This document shows positions 12,201 to 21,766 of a DNA stretch of 64,000 nt, piece by piece. Location: NCBI RefSeq assembly GCF_964204645.1, contig NC_134028.1:16915263-16979262 (forward strand). Reading direction: 5' to 3'. Position numbers and translations under genes: made by a program. The DNA comes from Tubulanus polymorphus. Lineage: Eukaryota > Nemertea > Palaeonemertea > Tubulaniformes > Tubulanidae. Every line of letters begins with the position of its first letter. Position 1 is the first letter of the stretch. The notes under the pieces are model-generated. The model was not told the DNA's origin. It saw only the letters and a list, made by a program, of their open reading frames with translations, and did not search any database.

Positions 12201-15200
12201 GTTTTTGCCATCTGCTACTGCTGGACATTGATAAGGTTCTACCATATGACTGTCTTTGCAGGCTGTAACTGCAGGCGATGGACACAATTCTACCATATGA
12301 CTGTTTTTGCCATCTGCTACTGCTGGAAGCTGACAATATTCTACCATAGGACTGTCTTTGCAGGCTGTAACTGCAGGCAATTGACACAATTCTAACATAC
12401 AACTGTTTTTGCCATCTGCTACTGCTGGACGTTGATAAGGTTCTACCATACGACTGTCTTTGCAGGCTGTTACTGCAGGCGATGGACCCGATTCTTCCAT
12501 AGGACTGTTTTTGCATGCAGTAACTGCAGGAAGCTGATATGATTCTTCCATACGACTGTTTTTGCAGTTAGCTACTGCTGGAAGTTGACAAAATTCTACC
12601 ATGCAACTGTCCTTGCAGGCCGTAACAGCAGGAAGTTGACAAGACTCTACCATACGACTGTTTTTGCCATCTGCTACTGCTTGACATTGATAAGGTTCTA
12701 CCATATGACTGTCTTTGCAGGCTGTAACTGCAGGCGATGGACACAATTCTACCATATGACTGTTTTTGCCATCTGCTACTGCTGGAAGCTGACAATATTC
12801 TACCATAGGACTGTCTTTGCAGGCTGTAACTGCAGGCAATTGACACAATTCTAACATACAACTGTTTTTGCCATCTGCTACTGCTGGACGTTGATAAGGT
12901 TCTACCATACGACTGTCTTTGCAGGCTGTTACTGCAGGCGATGGACACGATTCTTCCATAGGACTGTTTATGCATGCAGTAACTGCAGGAAGCTGATATG
13001 ATTCTTCCATACGACTGTTTTTGCAGTTAGCTACTGCTGGAAGTTGACAAAATTCTACCATGCAACTGTCCTTGCAGGCCGTAACAGCAGGAAGTTGACA
13101 AGACTCTACCATACGACTGTTTTTGCCATCTGCTACTGCTTGACATTGATAAGGTTCTACCATACGACTGTCTTTGCAGGCTGTAACTGCAGGCAATGGA
13201 CACAATTCTATCATACGACTGTTTTTGCCATCTGTTACTGCTGGACGTTGATAAGGTTCTACCATACGACTGTCTTTGCAGGCTGTTACTGCAGGCGATG
13301 GACACGATTCTTCCATACGACTGTTTTTACTGTCAGTAACTGCAGGAAGCTGATATGATTCTTCCATACGACTGTTTTTGCAGTCTGCTACTGCTGTAAG
13401 CTGATAATATTCTACCAGAGGACTGTCTGTGCAGGCTGTTACTGCAGGCAATTGACACAATTCTACCATACAACTGTTTTTGCAGGCTGTTGCTGCTGGA
13501 AGCTGACAATATTCTAACATACGACTGTCTTTGCAGGCTGTAACTGCAGGCGATTGACATGATTCTTCCATACGACTGTCTTTGCAGTCAGCTACTGCTG
13601 GAAGTTGACAAAATTCTACCATACGACTGTTTTTGCACGCAGTAACTGCAGGAAGCTGATATGATTCTTCCATACCATTGTCTTTGCAGTCTTCTACTGC
13701 TGGAAGTTGACAAAATTCAACCATGTGAATGTCCTTGCTGGCATAAACGGATGGAAGTCGATAATATTCTACCATAGGACTGTCTTTGCAGGCTGTAACT
13801 GCAGGCATTTGACACAATTCTACCATACGACTGTCTTTGCAGGCTGTAACTGCATCCGGTGGACATGATTCTTCCATACGACTGTTTTTGCCATCTGCTA
13901 CTGCTGGACGTTGATAAGGTTCTACCATACGACTGTCTTTGCTGGCTGTTACTGCAGGCGGTGGACACGATTCTTCCATAGGAATGTTTTTGCACGCAGT
14001 AACTGCAGGATGCTGATATGATTCTTCCATACGACTGTTTTTGCAGTCAGCTACTGCTGGAAGTTGACAAAATTCAACCATGCGACTGTCTTTGCAGGCC
14101 GTAACAGCAGGAAATGGACAAGACTCTACCATACGACTGTTTTTGCCATCTGCTACTGCTGGACATTGATAAGGTTCTACCATACGACTGTTTTTGCAGG
14201 CCGTAACTGCAAGCGATTGACATGATTCTTCCATACGACTGTCGTTGCAGTCTGCTATTGCTCGAAGCTGACAATATTCTACCATACGACTGGCTTTGCA
14301 GGCCGTAACTGCAGGCGATGGACATGATTCTACCATACAACTGTTTTTGTCACCTGCTACTGCTGGACATTGATAAGGTTCTACCATACAACTGTCTTTG
14401 CAGACTGGTACTGCAGGCGGTGGATTAGGTTCTTCCGTAGGACTGTTTTTGCACGCAGAAACTGCAGGAAGCAGATATGATTCTTCCAAACGACTGTTTT
14501 TGCAGTCAGCTACTGCTGGAAGTTGACAAAATTCGACCATGCGACTGTCTTTGCAGGCCGTAACAGCAGGAAGTTGACAAGAATCTACCAAACGACCTTC
14601 TCCACAGGCGTCAACGGAGGGAACTTGACAAGAATCTACCATATGACTGTCTTTGCAGGCGGTAACTGCAGGCGATTGACATGATTCTACCATACGACTG
14701 TTTTTGCAGTCTGCTACTGCTGGACGTTGATAAGGTTCTACCATACAACTGTGTTTGCAGACTGGTACTGCAGGCGATGGATCAGATTCTTCCATAGGAC
14801 TGTTTTTGCAGTCTGCTACTGCTGGAAGCTGACAATAATCTACCATACGACTGTTTTTGCACGCAGTAACTGCAGGAAGAAAATATGATTCTTCCATACG
14901 ACTGTTTTTGCAGTCTGCTACTGCTGGAAGCTGACAATATTCTACCATAGGACTGTCTGTGCAGGTTGTAACTGCAGGCGATGGACACAATTCTACCATA
15001 CGACTGTTTTTGCCATCTGCTACTGCTGGACGTTGATAAGGTTCTACCATATGACTGTCTTTGCAGGCTCTTACTGCAGGCGGTGGATGGGATTCTTTCA
15101 TAGGACTGTTTTTGCAGTCAGCTTCTGCTGGAAGTTGACAAAATTCGACCATGCGACTGTCTTTGCAGGCCGTAACAGCAGGAAGTTGACAAGAATCTAC

Positions 15201-18200
15201 CAAACGACCTTCTCCACAGGCGTCAATGGACGGAACTTGACCAGAATCTACCATATGACTGTCTTTGCAGGCCCTAACTGCAGGCGATTGACATGATTCT
15301 TCCATACGACTGTTTTTGCAGTCAGCTACTGCTGGAAGTTGACAATATTCGACCATACGGCTGTCTCTGCAGGCTGTAACTGCAGGCGGTTGACATGATT
15401 CTTCAATAGTATCGTCTTTGAAGGCCATAACCGCACGAAGATGACAAGATTCTACCATACGACCTTCTCCACATGCGTTAACAGAAAGAATGTGAGAAGA
15501 TTCAATCAGACTGTTTTTGCAGGTCTCAGCCAAAACATCGGGGAGTTCGCAGGGTTTTTCCATACAAGTACTTTTGCAGTCAGCTACTGCTGGAAACTGA
15601 CAATATTCAACCATAGGACTGTCTGTGCAGGCTGTTACTGCAGGCGGTTGACATGATTCTTCCATACGACTGTCTTTGCAGTCTGCTACTGCTGGAAGCT
15701 GACAATATTCTACCATAGGACTGTCTGTGCAGTCTGTTACTGCAGGCGGTTGACATGATTCTTCCATACGACTGTTTTTGCAGTCTGCTACTGCTGGAAG
15801 CTGACAATATTCTACCATAGGACTGTCTGTGCAGGCTGTTACTGCAGGCGGTTGACATGATTCTTCCATACGACTGTCTGTGCAGTCTGTTACTGCAGGC
15901 GGTTGACATGATTCTTCAATAGTATCGTCTTTGAAGGCCATAACCGCACGAAGATGACAAGATTCTACCATACGACCTTCTCCACATGCGTTAACAGAAA
16001 GAATGTGAGAAGATTCAATCAGACTGTTTTTGCAGGTCTCAGCCAAAACATCGGGGAGTTCGCAGGGTTTTTCCATACAAGTACTTTTGCAGTCTGCTCC
16101 TGCTGGGTGTTGACAAGATTCTACCATACCACTTACTCCACAGGCGCGAACTGACAGAAGTTGACAGGATTCAACTCTTAAACCGTTTTTGCAGGCTTCA
16201 ACAGCGGGAAGATAAGAGGATTCAACCATATGACCTTCTCTCCAGGCGTCGACGGACGGACTGTTTTTACAGGCCGTAACTGCAGAATCTTGGCGGGATT
16301 GTACTGTATCATTCTCTCTGGAGGGCTGAACCGAGGAACAAACTCTTGGTGGTCCCTCTACCTATCAATATTACAGATATCAAAATGCATAAGAAATCGG
16401 GTAGTAGTTTAAGTGTACGTACGTACATGGCAGTGAATAAATAATTAAAAGGTTATAGTAAGCAATTATATGGATTTCCCAAGTTCCCAGGGGGTCCACG
16501 GGCCTCGAGTTTGTATAATTCATTAACACAAGGAAGGAGGCGTAGACCTTGGTTTCCTGAAACTGTGAAACTCCTTCAATGTATTGTTATACGGTCCTGC
16601 AAGCAGCTGTCAATTTGCTGACTGAAAACCCCCTCAGACAATCACTGTTCGGACTTCGAAATCCGGGTGAACACATTTTTTGCAAATGGTGAATGGATGA
16701 TCTTGTTTTGGGAAAATGCATACAGGCGGCAGGTTGATAGCTTCATTAGTTTCTAGTTCTCACATCTGATGCTGCAACTAATATGGTAAACTCGATATGA
16801 TAAATAGTCTATTATAAACCAGACTGTTCCTTGTAAAATCGTTATATATTTCTATATGAAACTGATTTACAGACATGTTGGGTCTTTCAAATTAAGTATT
16901 TAGATATCTATATGTTCCGCATACATAATTACCATAGTAAATATAGGCCTATACAGTCAAACCCTGTAAGGACGATTCGGGTTTTAACAAAACCTTAGAG
17001 ATACGATGAAGTACATAAGGCCCCAAGAGGCAAAATGTCAACATTCGCTTTTCATAAACGATGCAATCTGTGGGTTACATTCGTCAAAGAATACACTCCT
17101 GGCACAATTGTGTTTTACACAGTACAATTGTGTTTTATAAGTACCGTAACAGTACTACCGAAGACAGGGAGATGGCAAGAACGAATACCTCAGATCAATA
17201 TTTTGCATTTGTCATGGAATGTGGAATAAAATTAATTTGAATTTAGTGTAATTTTTTCCAATAAAATAAAACTCAATTTGATTATTTTTGTTCAATAATA
17301 TAAAAATTGACTTGGATTTTATATTTTTTGCCGTAGGTTGAATTTGCAATTCGAGCACATAGAAAATTTGTATAACAAGTTTCCACTGTATTGGAAGCAT
17401 CAAACTCATATGCACTACATGAGAGATCAATACTCAATTGGACCGCAATATTGGTAGTCAATGATGTTTAATAGCCCAGTATTTTCCATATCAGAGATAG
17501 AAATAACCATGGGAATTTGAAAAAAAAGCCCTTTTGGGTCCCTCAAACTGCGGATTTCCCTATGTTCAACAACTAATACATTCCCTATGCCTTTTTTTAA
17601 TAGCTTGGTTTACGGGATAGACCAATTAAAATATTCTTTTGGCGGAGGAAATAAAAAAAAAATTCCCTCAGTGAGATAAAATCACTTTTTGAAGGAAGAG
17701 GGAACTGTCGATAGGGCAATATACCTATGTCCAAACACAAATGATTCTTGGAAAGTTCTAATTTTGCACACTGTGATAGAAAAAGAAGCTTGTTCCACAG
17801 ACGGGAATAAAAATTTTATTTGACTTTTCTTCAAATTTAGGGAGCCAAGCTATTAAAAAAAGGCATTATTATAGATTGTGCAGATTTATTGGGTCCCTAA
17901 GACTGAGACTAATAAATACATATTGGGCCCCTGGACTGTAGGAATCAAATACTTTAGATCAATCCTCCGAACACAATGCACAATTTATCCTGAATTAAAT
18001 TAAAACTCTACAATACAAACTAGATCACGTAACTGGGTTGATTGTGAAGGTGTGTGGTGCGTGTTTGTGAACGTGATCTTTTGACAAACCTTCAGTTCAA
18101 ATTAGTAAGTGAGGCTGTAAAGGCTAAAACATTTGTCACAAAATAGTTGAAAAGATGTGTTTTTTACCTTGCTATAACTTCTTTTCACAGAACCACGAAG

Positions 18201-21200
18201 ACTTTGTCTTCCTAAAAACAAACAAACAAACAAACAAACAAACAAACAAACAAACAAACAAACAAACAAACAAATAAACAAATGCGTGTATCAATGAAGT
18301 ATATACCAGGGCCTGTTTGTGTAGCCCTAGTTAATGAACCAAGATCATGAGGCACCAGTGAAGTATTTTTTACACATGTCACCTTGTTAGCAAAAGTTCT
18401 GGTAATACTTCTGAATGTTTTCTTTTACCTATTGGCCAAGATTAATAGTACAGCCATGATTTGTCTTTAAATTGTTGCCTTTGTGGATTTTTGATATTGA
18501 GATATAAAACAAGACAAGTTTTAAGTATGGCAATTCTGTATGTTGGCTGCATGAGACATATCAATCTGAGGTTGCACTGACACATGCCCATTAGAGAATA
18601 AACATTTACTCGTCAGACATTATACATACCACAGGAACTACTTTTTCGCCAAAGTAGATTTGGCGCGTTATAGTTGTATCTTATCTCATCACCGATGTTG
18701 ATGTCACCTTTAGCCATTATTGCAAGACAAATGGTCTGCTTGTGTTCGACAGCAACTACCTTCGAATTTTCTGTCTCACGAGGCCAGGCGTCGTTGACAA
18801 ACTTCCCCAAACTATTGATATTCGTGGCATCAATACTAGGAGAAAGAACTAATTTCGTTTAAGATATGTGGGGAAATTGTCAATTAAATAATTTACTTGA
18901 CATAACTATAGGGCCAAAAATGTCATACAAAACAAGAAAAAATATTTATTCCGGGGTATATTGGTCAATGATTCTAAGGTTGGTAAGCTTTTGTTATGAT
19001 AAAACAAATAATACACGATGCTACGAACCTCTTAATAAATCGCTCATGGGCAAACTGGTTTACCTTCGAAACCGTAGCTTGTTTGGCAATGGCATTACCT
19101 GTAAAAACTATTTTGATTTCTTGAGTTCAAAGTTCTATTTTGTATTTAGGGTTTCTGCTTCTTTCGCACTTGTACGCTTTCCAGTGCGATATGAACCAGT
19201 TAGGCAGAAACCCGTTATCACTGCTTTGCAGCTAGGCCTATATTTTATTTTATCTTTTTCAAAGAGTAATTTTGTAGTCAAATAAGGCCAAAAACATACA
19301 TACATTTTTTTAAGCCCAACGCACACGGCAAAACATTTGTTTCGCCGAAACAGAAAACACGTTTTTCGTAAAACGCTTTGCCCGCAAACGATAAAACGTT
19401 CAACGCACATGTGACGAAAAACGTTTTCGACTACACAAAACGTTTTTCGCAAATCAAGCAGTGCTTGAATCGTGAAAAACGATTTTTGCTCGCGAAAATC
19501 GTTTTTCAGTTTGGCGTTTTGTGCTTTGCCTCCCCCGCACATGGCATAACAAAAAACATCGAAAACGTTTTCGGTGCCGTGTGCGTTGGGCTTTACAGTC
19601 CATGTCCAAAATTTGGTAGGGTACAGGTAGGTAGGGAAACTATTTTATACTTTGAGAAAAATATTTTTCACGACAAATAAAAATATGTGAAAAATATTTA
19701 GATTAAAAATTCATATGATATCACCAATCAGAGGACGGCTGAATATTGAAATTTTTGGCAGCCTCTTCCAATGTAGGGCCGGAGAAGTTACTGGTACCGC
19801 AAAATATCAGTGTATGTAAGTGGATCGTTTTAAACCCCGGATTTTACCTCTTAAATATTGAGCTCTACTTATACACCGAGAAAAACAATAGTTTGCTGCT
19901 TAGTATTAGGTCTCAAGAAATTACAATTTATTACAAATGGTACCAAATTTAAAACACAGTGCTCATCTTTAGCTAAAACAGTTTAAATGATTATTCATGA
20001 TAAATTATCATTACTTTATAAAAAAAATAACTTATATTTAAACACCACTCTAAACAATGCACGTGCGGTAGCAAGCAGCTTACAGTATCGCTATGTAAGT
20101 GTGTACACTGTCCGAGCTTGTGTGTGTGTAACACTAACAGTCTACTTATTGATTATAACTCCCACGCTTGAAGTGAATGTGAACATTTGCTCACACTTTT
20201 ATGGTCAATGAAAACAAACTATGGGTATTAAATGAAACAATACCTATGGCGTATAAAAATATATTCTTACAAAAATATATTAGAAGTGTCTTTAAAATTG
20301 TATTCTGTCCAATGACGGATGGATGATGGAGAAAAAGTAAACAGGCAATGGCCTGCTGAGGTGTAAGTACCACATTAGGCTAAAACAAGCAGCAGTGGTC
20401 TTCTTAAATCGGAAATGCAACACCTTACAAACTTACATACCATAATTTGCGTTTCTTGAAATTGAAAAAATATAAAAACGATCCTAAATCGTTAGAATAT
20501 GTTGAGAATCTTTTTTTCTCCTTCATCAAGGGAACATAGTTCACCATAGTACTCCAGGAGAAAATCCCCTTTACGGAATTTTCTTTTTGAGAAAATACCA
20601 AAACCTGAAATAATATAACATGGTCAATTTAAAACATCCACTGTTTAATTTAAACCAACCTTTGAGCAAATTATCGAGGAATGGTCATTACTACGTTATC
20701 AACAATCATACGATTCCAAGACACCTCGCATGAATAAGAGCCCCAAGCAGCACTACGGCCAGCTGTTCATATTCGCTTTTCATAAATGATGCATGTAGGT
20801 TATATTTATCAAAATACACTCCCCGCTCAATATAATTCATAAAGTACAATTGTTTTTATTAGTACCACAGACAGGAGGATGGCAGGAACGAATACCTTGG
20901 ATCAATCTTGCAATTCGAGCACTTAGCTAATTAGCACATCATCTAGGCTATCTGTTTTGTGAAAAAGCACCATTATGTTTCTAAAATCAATTTTTTCACT
21001 AAAAAGAGCTACGAGCACTATCAGTTAATAACCATGGGTTTATGTTCGCTCATTCAGCACCCCTTTTCAAACCATACAATCAGCTTTCAGTATAGAGATG
21101 TAACCTATAACTTTTGCCTTAAAAAAATCTATAGATCTTACCTATGTCAGCGCTAATCCATTTTTTTCGAACCATTGTGGATCTCTAAGATGTTCCCGGT

Positions 21201-21766
21201 AGCAGATTACTGGTACTGTTTCCTTGAAAAACATTACAGGCCTAAATCATTATGGGATTACAACACATAGCGGCCACCACCTATTTCTTCCATATATTCG
21301 TGGAAACATGACATGGTGTGCTAAAGTCTGAGGGTGAGCTACACATTACTTGGTTTTCTAATTTTTGTCAGGAGGTATGCAGTTTTAAAATCTGATGAGA
21401 ACTAAAGCTAAGCTCAGGGTGACAAGAAATTTTCCGGTTGAAAAATTTGCAGAACGATCCAACAAGACGATTGGGTCATAAGTGGACCTGAGCTTACCTT
21501 AAGTAAGGCCTATCTTTGTAGGGACCTTGCACTATACAGGTCACATGTTCATCAAAAAGATACAATGTTAACACTAGACGCTTACTATTTCTTAAGCCTG
21601 ACAAAAAGAACAACTAACTGGGTCATTGCAGTCAAATATGAACATCTATCTCATTAAAAGAATTCTTAAGATTCTTCATGGGCCTCTCTAAGGGTGTTAG
21701 AAAAGTGGTAAAGTTATATATTTGAATACATACCCCGACTTGACGTCTTCTGCTAGTTCGTTTCAT
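3035..21766 (-). CDS. SET-domain / coding-minisatellite / tyrosine-recombinase-like / SANT-like multi-exon gene
   Basis: Gene-level entry for the exons listed below. Read on the minus strand, the product runs: basic N-terminus, SET domain, ~2000 residues of a 17-residue Cys/Pro repeat, acidic segment, two zinc-finger-like motifs, tyrosine-recombinase-like core, repeated 16-residue micro-exon peptide, Myb/SANT-like domain, lysine-rich end. Introns have GT-AG ends and phases agree, except that the recombinase C-terminal exon is not found. SET proteins methylate lysines; tyrosine recombinases cut and rejoin DNA; SANT-like domains bind DNA or chromatin. The combination suggests a domesticated or mobile recombinase with a chromatin role in the nucleus, but that is inference. 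Four frame slips (21161-21167, 20511-20517, 11387-11390, about 9640-9690) mean it is a pseudogene, or that the assembly has homopolymer errors. I recognise the zinc-finger, recombinase and SANT parts as an unnamed invertebrate protein family from memory only. Confidence 0.7.
3450..3545 (+). repeat. Possible tRNA-like (SINE head) sequence
   Basis: GGCTAGTGTGTCAGGG resembles a weak A box, and AGTTTGAATCCCTGCC a B box, at about the right spacing for a tRNA-derived promoter. There is no clear cloverleaf and I found no target-site duplication. Weak call. Confidence 0.3.
3967..4008 (-). CDS. Micro-exon d (repeat peptide DEPCISKSPTCVDTG)
   Basis: 42 bases between a degenerate acceptor (CATTTGAAG) and the strong donor CTG|GTAAGTAAC. 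Phase 1 at both ends; it reads DEPCISKSPTCVDT and gives a Gly codon with the next exon. Its flanks (about 3820-4030) are copies of those around 7284 and 7457, so exon and intron edges were duplicated together. A further exon-less copy of the flank follows at about 4030-4180. Confidence 0.65.
4190..5400. other. Intronic non-coding DNA with the dispersed minisatellite
   Basis: About 4250-4890 holds many degenerate copies of the GGGTCCATCAAACTG / TGTGTAATAACTAATA minisatellite. A perfect short hairpin (GTTTCTGC...GCAGAAAC) lies at 5037-5060. No coding sequence is supported. Confidence 0.55.
5400..6400 (+). ncRNA. Possible spliced plus-strand transcript nested in an intron
   Basis: Splice-like signals line up on the plus strand: donor AATTTAAG|GTGAGAATC near 5710, acceptor TTTCTTTCCAG near 5958, donor CAGATGCT|GTAAGTACTT near 6112, acceptor TTAATTACAG near 6257, and AATAAA near 6390. 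Frames across the joined exons are short, so if transcribed it is probably non-coding or a very small gene antisense to the SET gene. On the minus strand, 5960-6080 has an LFPPAAR-like stretch faintly like LLPPEAK of the recombinase exon, so it may instead be a decayed exon copy. Only the splice-like motifs are seen directly. Confidence 0.25.
7044..7091 (-). CDS. Micro-exon c (VENETNGSESQTCIDTG)
   Basis: 48 bases between acceptor ATTTTTCAG and donor CTG|GTAAGTTAC, phase 1 on both sides. It is the most diverged of the four copies but keeps the Glu-rich start and the T-C-[IV]-D-T-G end. It uses the upstream CAG acceptor; the inner AAG site used by copies a and d is absent here. Confidence 0.65.
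7284..7331 (-). CDS. Micro-exon b (VEDEPCISKSLTRVDIG)
   Basis: 48 bases from the TATTTTCAG acceptor (42 if the inner TTGAAG site is used; both keep phase 1), with donor TTG|GTAAGTTAC. One of the two cysteines of the repeat peptide is Arg here. The intron flank (ACTGAATATACAAATATGTATNTAACTTACC) is shared with copies c and d. Confidence 0.65.
7457..7498 (-). CDS. Micro-exon a (DEPCSSSLEICLDTG)
   Basis: 42 bases with donor CTG|GTGAGTTAC. The CAG acceptor of copies b and c has become CAA, leaving the inner site CAATTGAAG, which still preserves phase 1. It starts 173 bases from copy b, so the local duplication unit is about 170-240 bp. Confidence 0.6.
7555..7837 (-). repeat. tRNA-derived SINE with 10-bp target-site duplication
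   Basis: On the minus strand the element begins GGCCTCGGTAGCTCAGTGAG (A box) and has GGTTCGAGTCC (B box) about 50 bases on, typical of a tRNA-derived RNA polymerase III promoter. Its body ends near GGCCCATGGGCCTCTTG. Perfect direct repeats GCTCAATTCA flank it at 7545-7554 and 7838-7847. It sits in the intron between the recombinase exon and the micro-exons, where one exon appears to be missing. Confidence 0.85.
8314..8593 (-). CDS. Recombinase-core exon 2
   Basis: Acceptor TTTTGCTCACTAG and donor TTTCACAG|GTATTG bound 280 bases in the frame set by the preceding exon (phase 2 in, phase 0 out). It reads VVCAGKSRKNVESFILLP, the beta-hairpin with the catalytic Lys of tyrosine recombinases, then AYVFARPNA. 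It ends with STSLRKYIATVSQ, which fits the LRH..AT box carrying the second Arg. The last catalytic segment (LGH, then Tyr) should follow in the next exon, which I could not find between 8313 and 7503. Confidence 0.7.
8594..8673 (-). other. 80-bp intron in the recombinase core
   Basis: The donor is GCCAAAAG|GTATGAG and the acceptor TTTTTTTTGCTCACTAG|A. Removing it keeps one reading frame, joining ...DILLAK to RMDMVVCAGK. It is the clearest intron of the gene. Confidence 0.8.
8674..16357 (-). CDS. Giant exon: 17-residue repeat array, acidic region, zinc-finger motifs, start of recombinase core
   Basis: In reading order: repeat array (16.3-10.2 kb), an Asp/Ser-rich acidic stretch (about 10,050-10,210), and a C2H2-like motif CVFCKKGIKSKISRHLLAAH near 9840-9900. 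A conserved-looking NFNHNCEVLETGNGYLV block and a second Cys/His motif (CEYC...LWLHVKRC, 9600-9650) follow. The recombinase region includes LILFNKRRRAEVKDL near 8800, which fits the first catalytic Arg box. The acceptor that best fits the SET exon phase is ...GATAGGTAG| at 16358. Two frame slips occur: 11387-11390 and between about 9640 and 9690. Each part is open for over 1 kb, so most of the exon looks maintained. Confidence 0.7.
10213..16300 (-). repeat. 51-bp coding minisatellite, about 119 units
   Basis: The unit is 51 bases (17 codons): [RP]M[VE]E[SYF]CQLPAV[TA][AD]CKDS. Each unit keeps two Cys and one Pro-Ala-Val core. One phase stays open for 4.8 kb, then again to the array end after a single frame slip. 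Units differ by up to about 30%. Larger repeats sit on top: a 459-bp (9-unit) period at 12126, 12585 and 13044, and a ~180-bp block repeated 513 bp apart (15401 and 15914). Other-frame ORFs here are shadows. Confidence 0.9.
17587..17866. mobile_element. MITE with 22-bp perfect terminal inverted repeats
   Basis: ATGCCTTTTTTTAATAGC...GG at 17587-17608 is the exact reverse complement of 17845-17866. The 280-bp element interrupts a copy of the dispersed minisatellite (ACTAATACATTCCC on one side, ATAGATTGTGCAG on the other). No ORF. The target duplication is not clear (possibly TA). Confidence 0.7.
18214..18281. repeat. (AAAC)n microsatellite
   Basis: About 17 tandem AAAC units with one AAAT variant near the right end. 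Confidence 0.95.
18630..18835 (-). CDS. SET domain, C-terminal exon
   Basis: Acceptor TTTCTCCTAG and donor TCCTGTG|GTATGTATA bound 206 bases. Joined to the previous exon it reads LCIDATNINSLGKFVND, then ICLAIMAKGDINIGDEIRYN and YNAPNLLWRK. These are the SET landmarks: DAT, G[RK][FL][VI]N near the AdoMet pocket, and a GDEIRY.Y catalytic-tyrosine block. The usual NH.C is ND here, as in some KMT5A-like proteins. It exits in phase 1, which fits the acceptor at 16358 of the giant exon. Confidence 0.8.
18840..20440. other. Intron within the SET domain, with MITE and dispersed repeats
   Basis: It holds a short repeat with arms GGGTTTCTGC / GCAGAAACCC (about 19149-19213, related to 6955-7025), the MITE at 19312-19593 and a pearl-like end at 20310-20385. 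The plus ORF at 18866-19285 covers repeats and has no recognisable domain. Confidence 0.55.
19312..19593. mobile_element. Harbinger-type MITE
   Basis: The ends AAGCCCAACGCACACGGCA (19312-19330) and 19575-19593 are perfect inverted repeats. A three-base TTA directly flanks both sides of the AGCCC...GGGCT core, the target size and sequence expected of PIF/Harbinger elements. The inside is full of alternating AAAACG / CGTTTT blocks and would fold strongly. No ORF of its own. Confidence 0.7.
20441..20604 (-). CDS. SET domain, N-terminal exon (one frame slip)
   Basis: Acceptor TTATTTCAG and donor AAATTATG|GTATGTAAG bound 164 bases. It starts GFGIFSKRKF, KGDFLLEYYGEL, the classical SET opening. 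After DEGEK the frame slips at a run of seven A (T7 on plus, 20511-20517) and continues as YSNDLGSFLYFFNFKKRKL into CIDAT of the next exon. Without the slip there is a stop a few codons on. The fit on both sides leaves no doubt that this is one SET exon. Confidence 0.8.
21142..21222 (-). CDS. Linker exon before the SET domain
   Basis: 81 bases between acceptor TTTTTCAAG and donor GACATAG|GTAAG. The first part reads ETVPVICYREHLRDPQWFEK in the phase of the upstream exon. The end reads WISADIG in the phase needed by the SET exon. The two frames meet at a run of seven A (21161-21167), so either one base is missing there or translation starts at the ATG in the second frame (MVRKKWISADIG). Confidence 0.6.
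   Translation of the reverse strand, partial: ETVPVICYREHLRDPQWFEKNGLALT

Larger units (their letters stand above)
16370..18625. other. Intron between SET domain and giant exon
   Basis: About 2.2 kb without coding potential. It holds a diverged repeat at 17010-17200 (shared with 20722-20935), minisatellite fragments, a MITE at 17587-17866 and an (AAAC)n tract at 18214-18281. A weak copy of the left-edge repeat lies at 16350-16410. Confidence 0.55.

Noticed and set aside
10131-16412. Numerous 60-130-codon ORFs on both strands within the repeat array
   Set aside because: They are other-frame readings of the 51-bp unit; any unit of 17 codons without stops gives them.
18866-19542. ORFs of 139 (plus) and 135 (minus) codons
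   Set aside because: They run through the hairpin repeat and into the Harbinger-type MITE; composition and context are non-coding.
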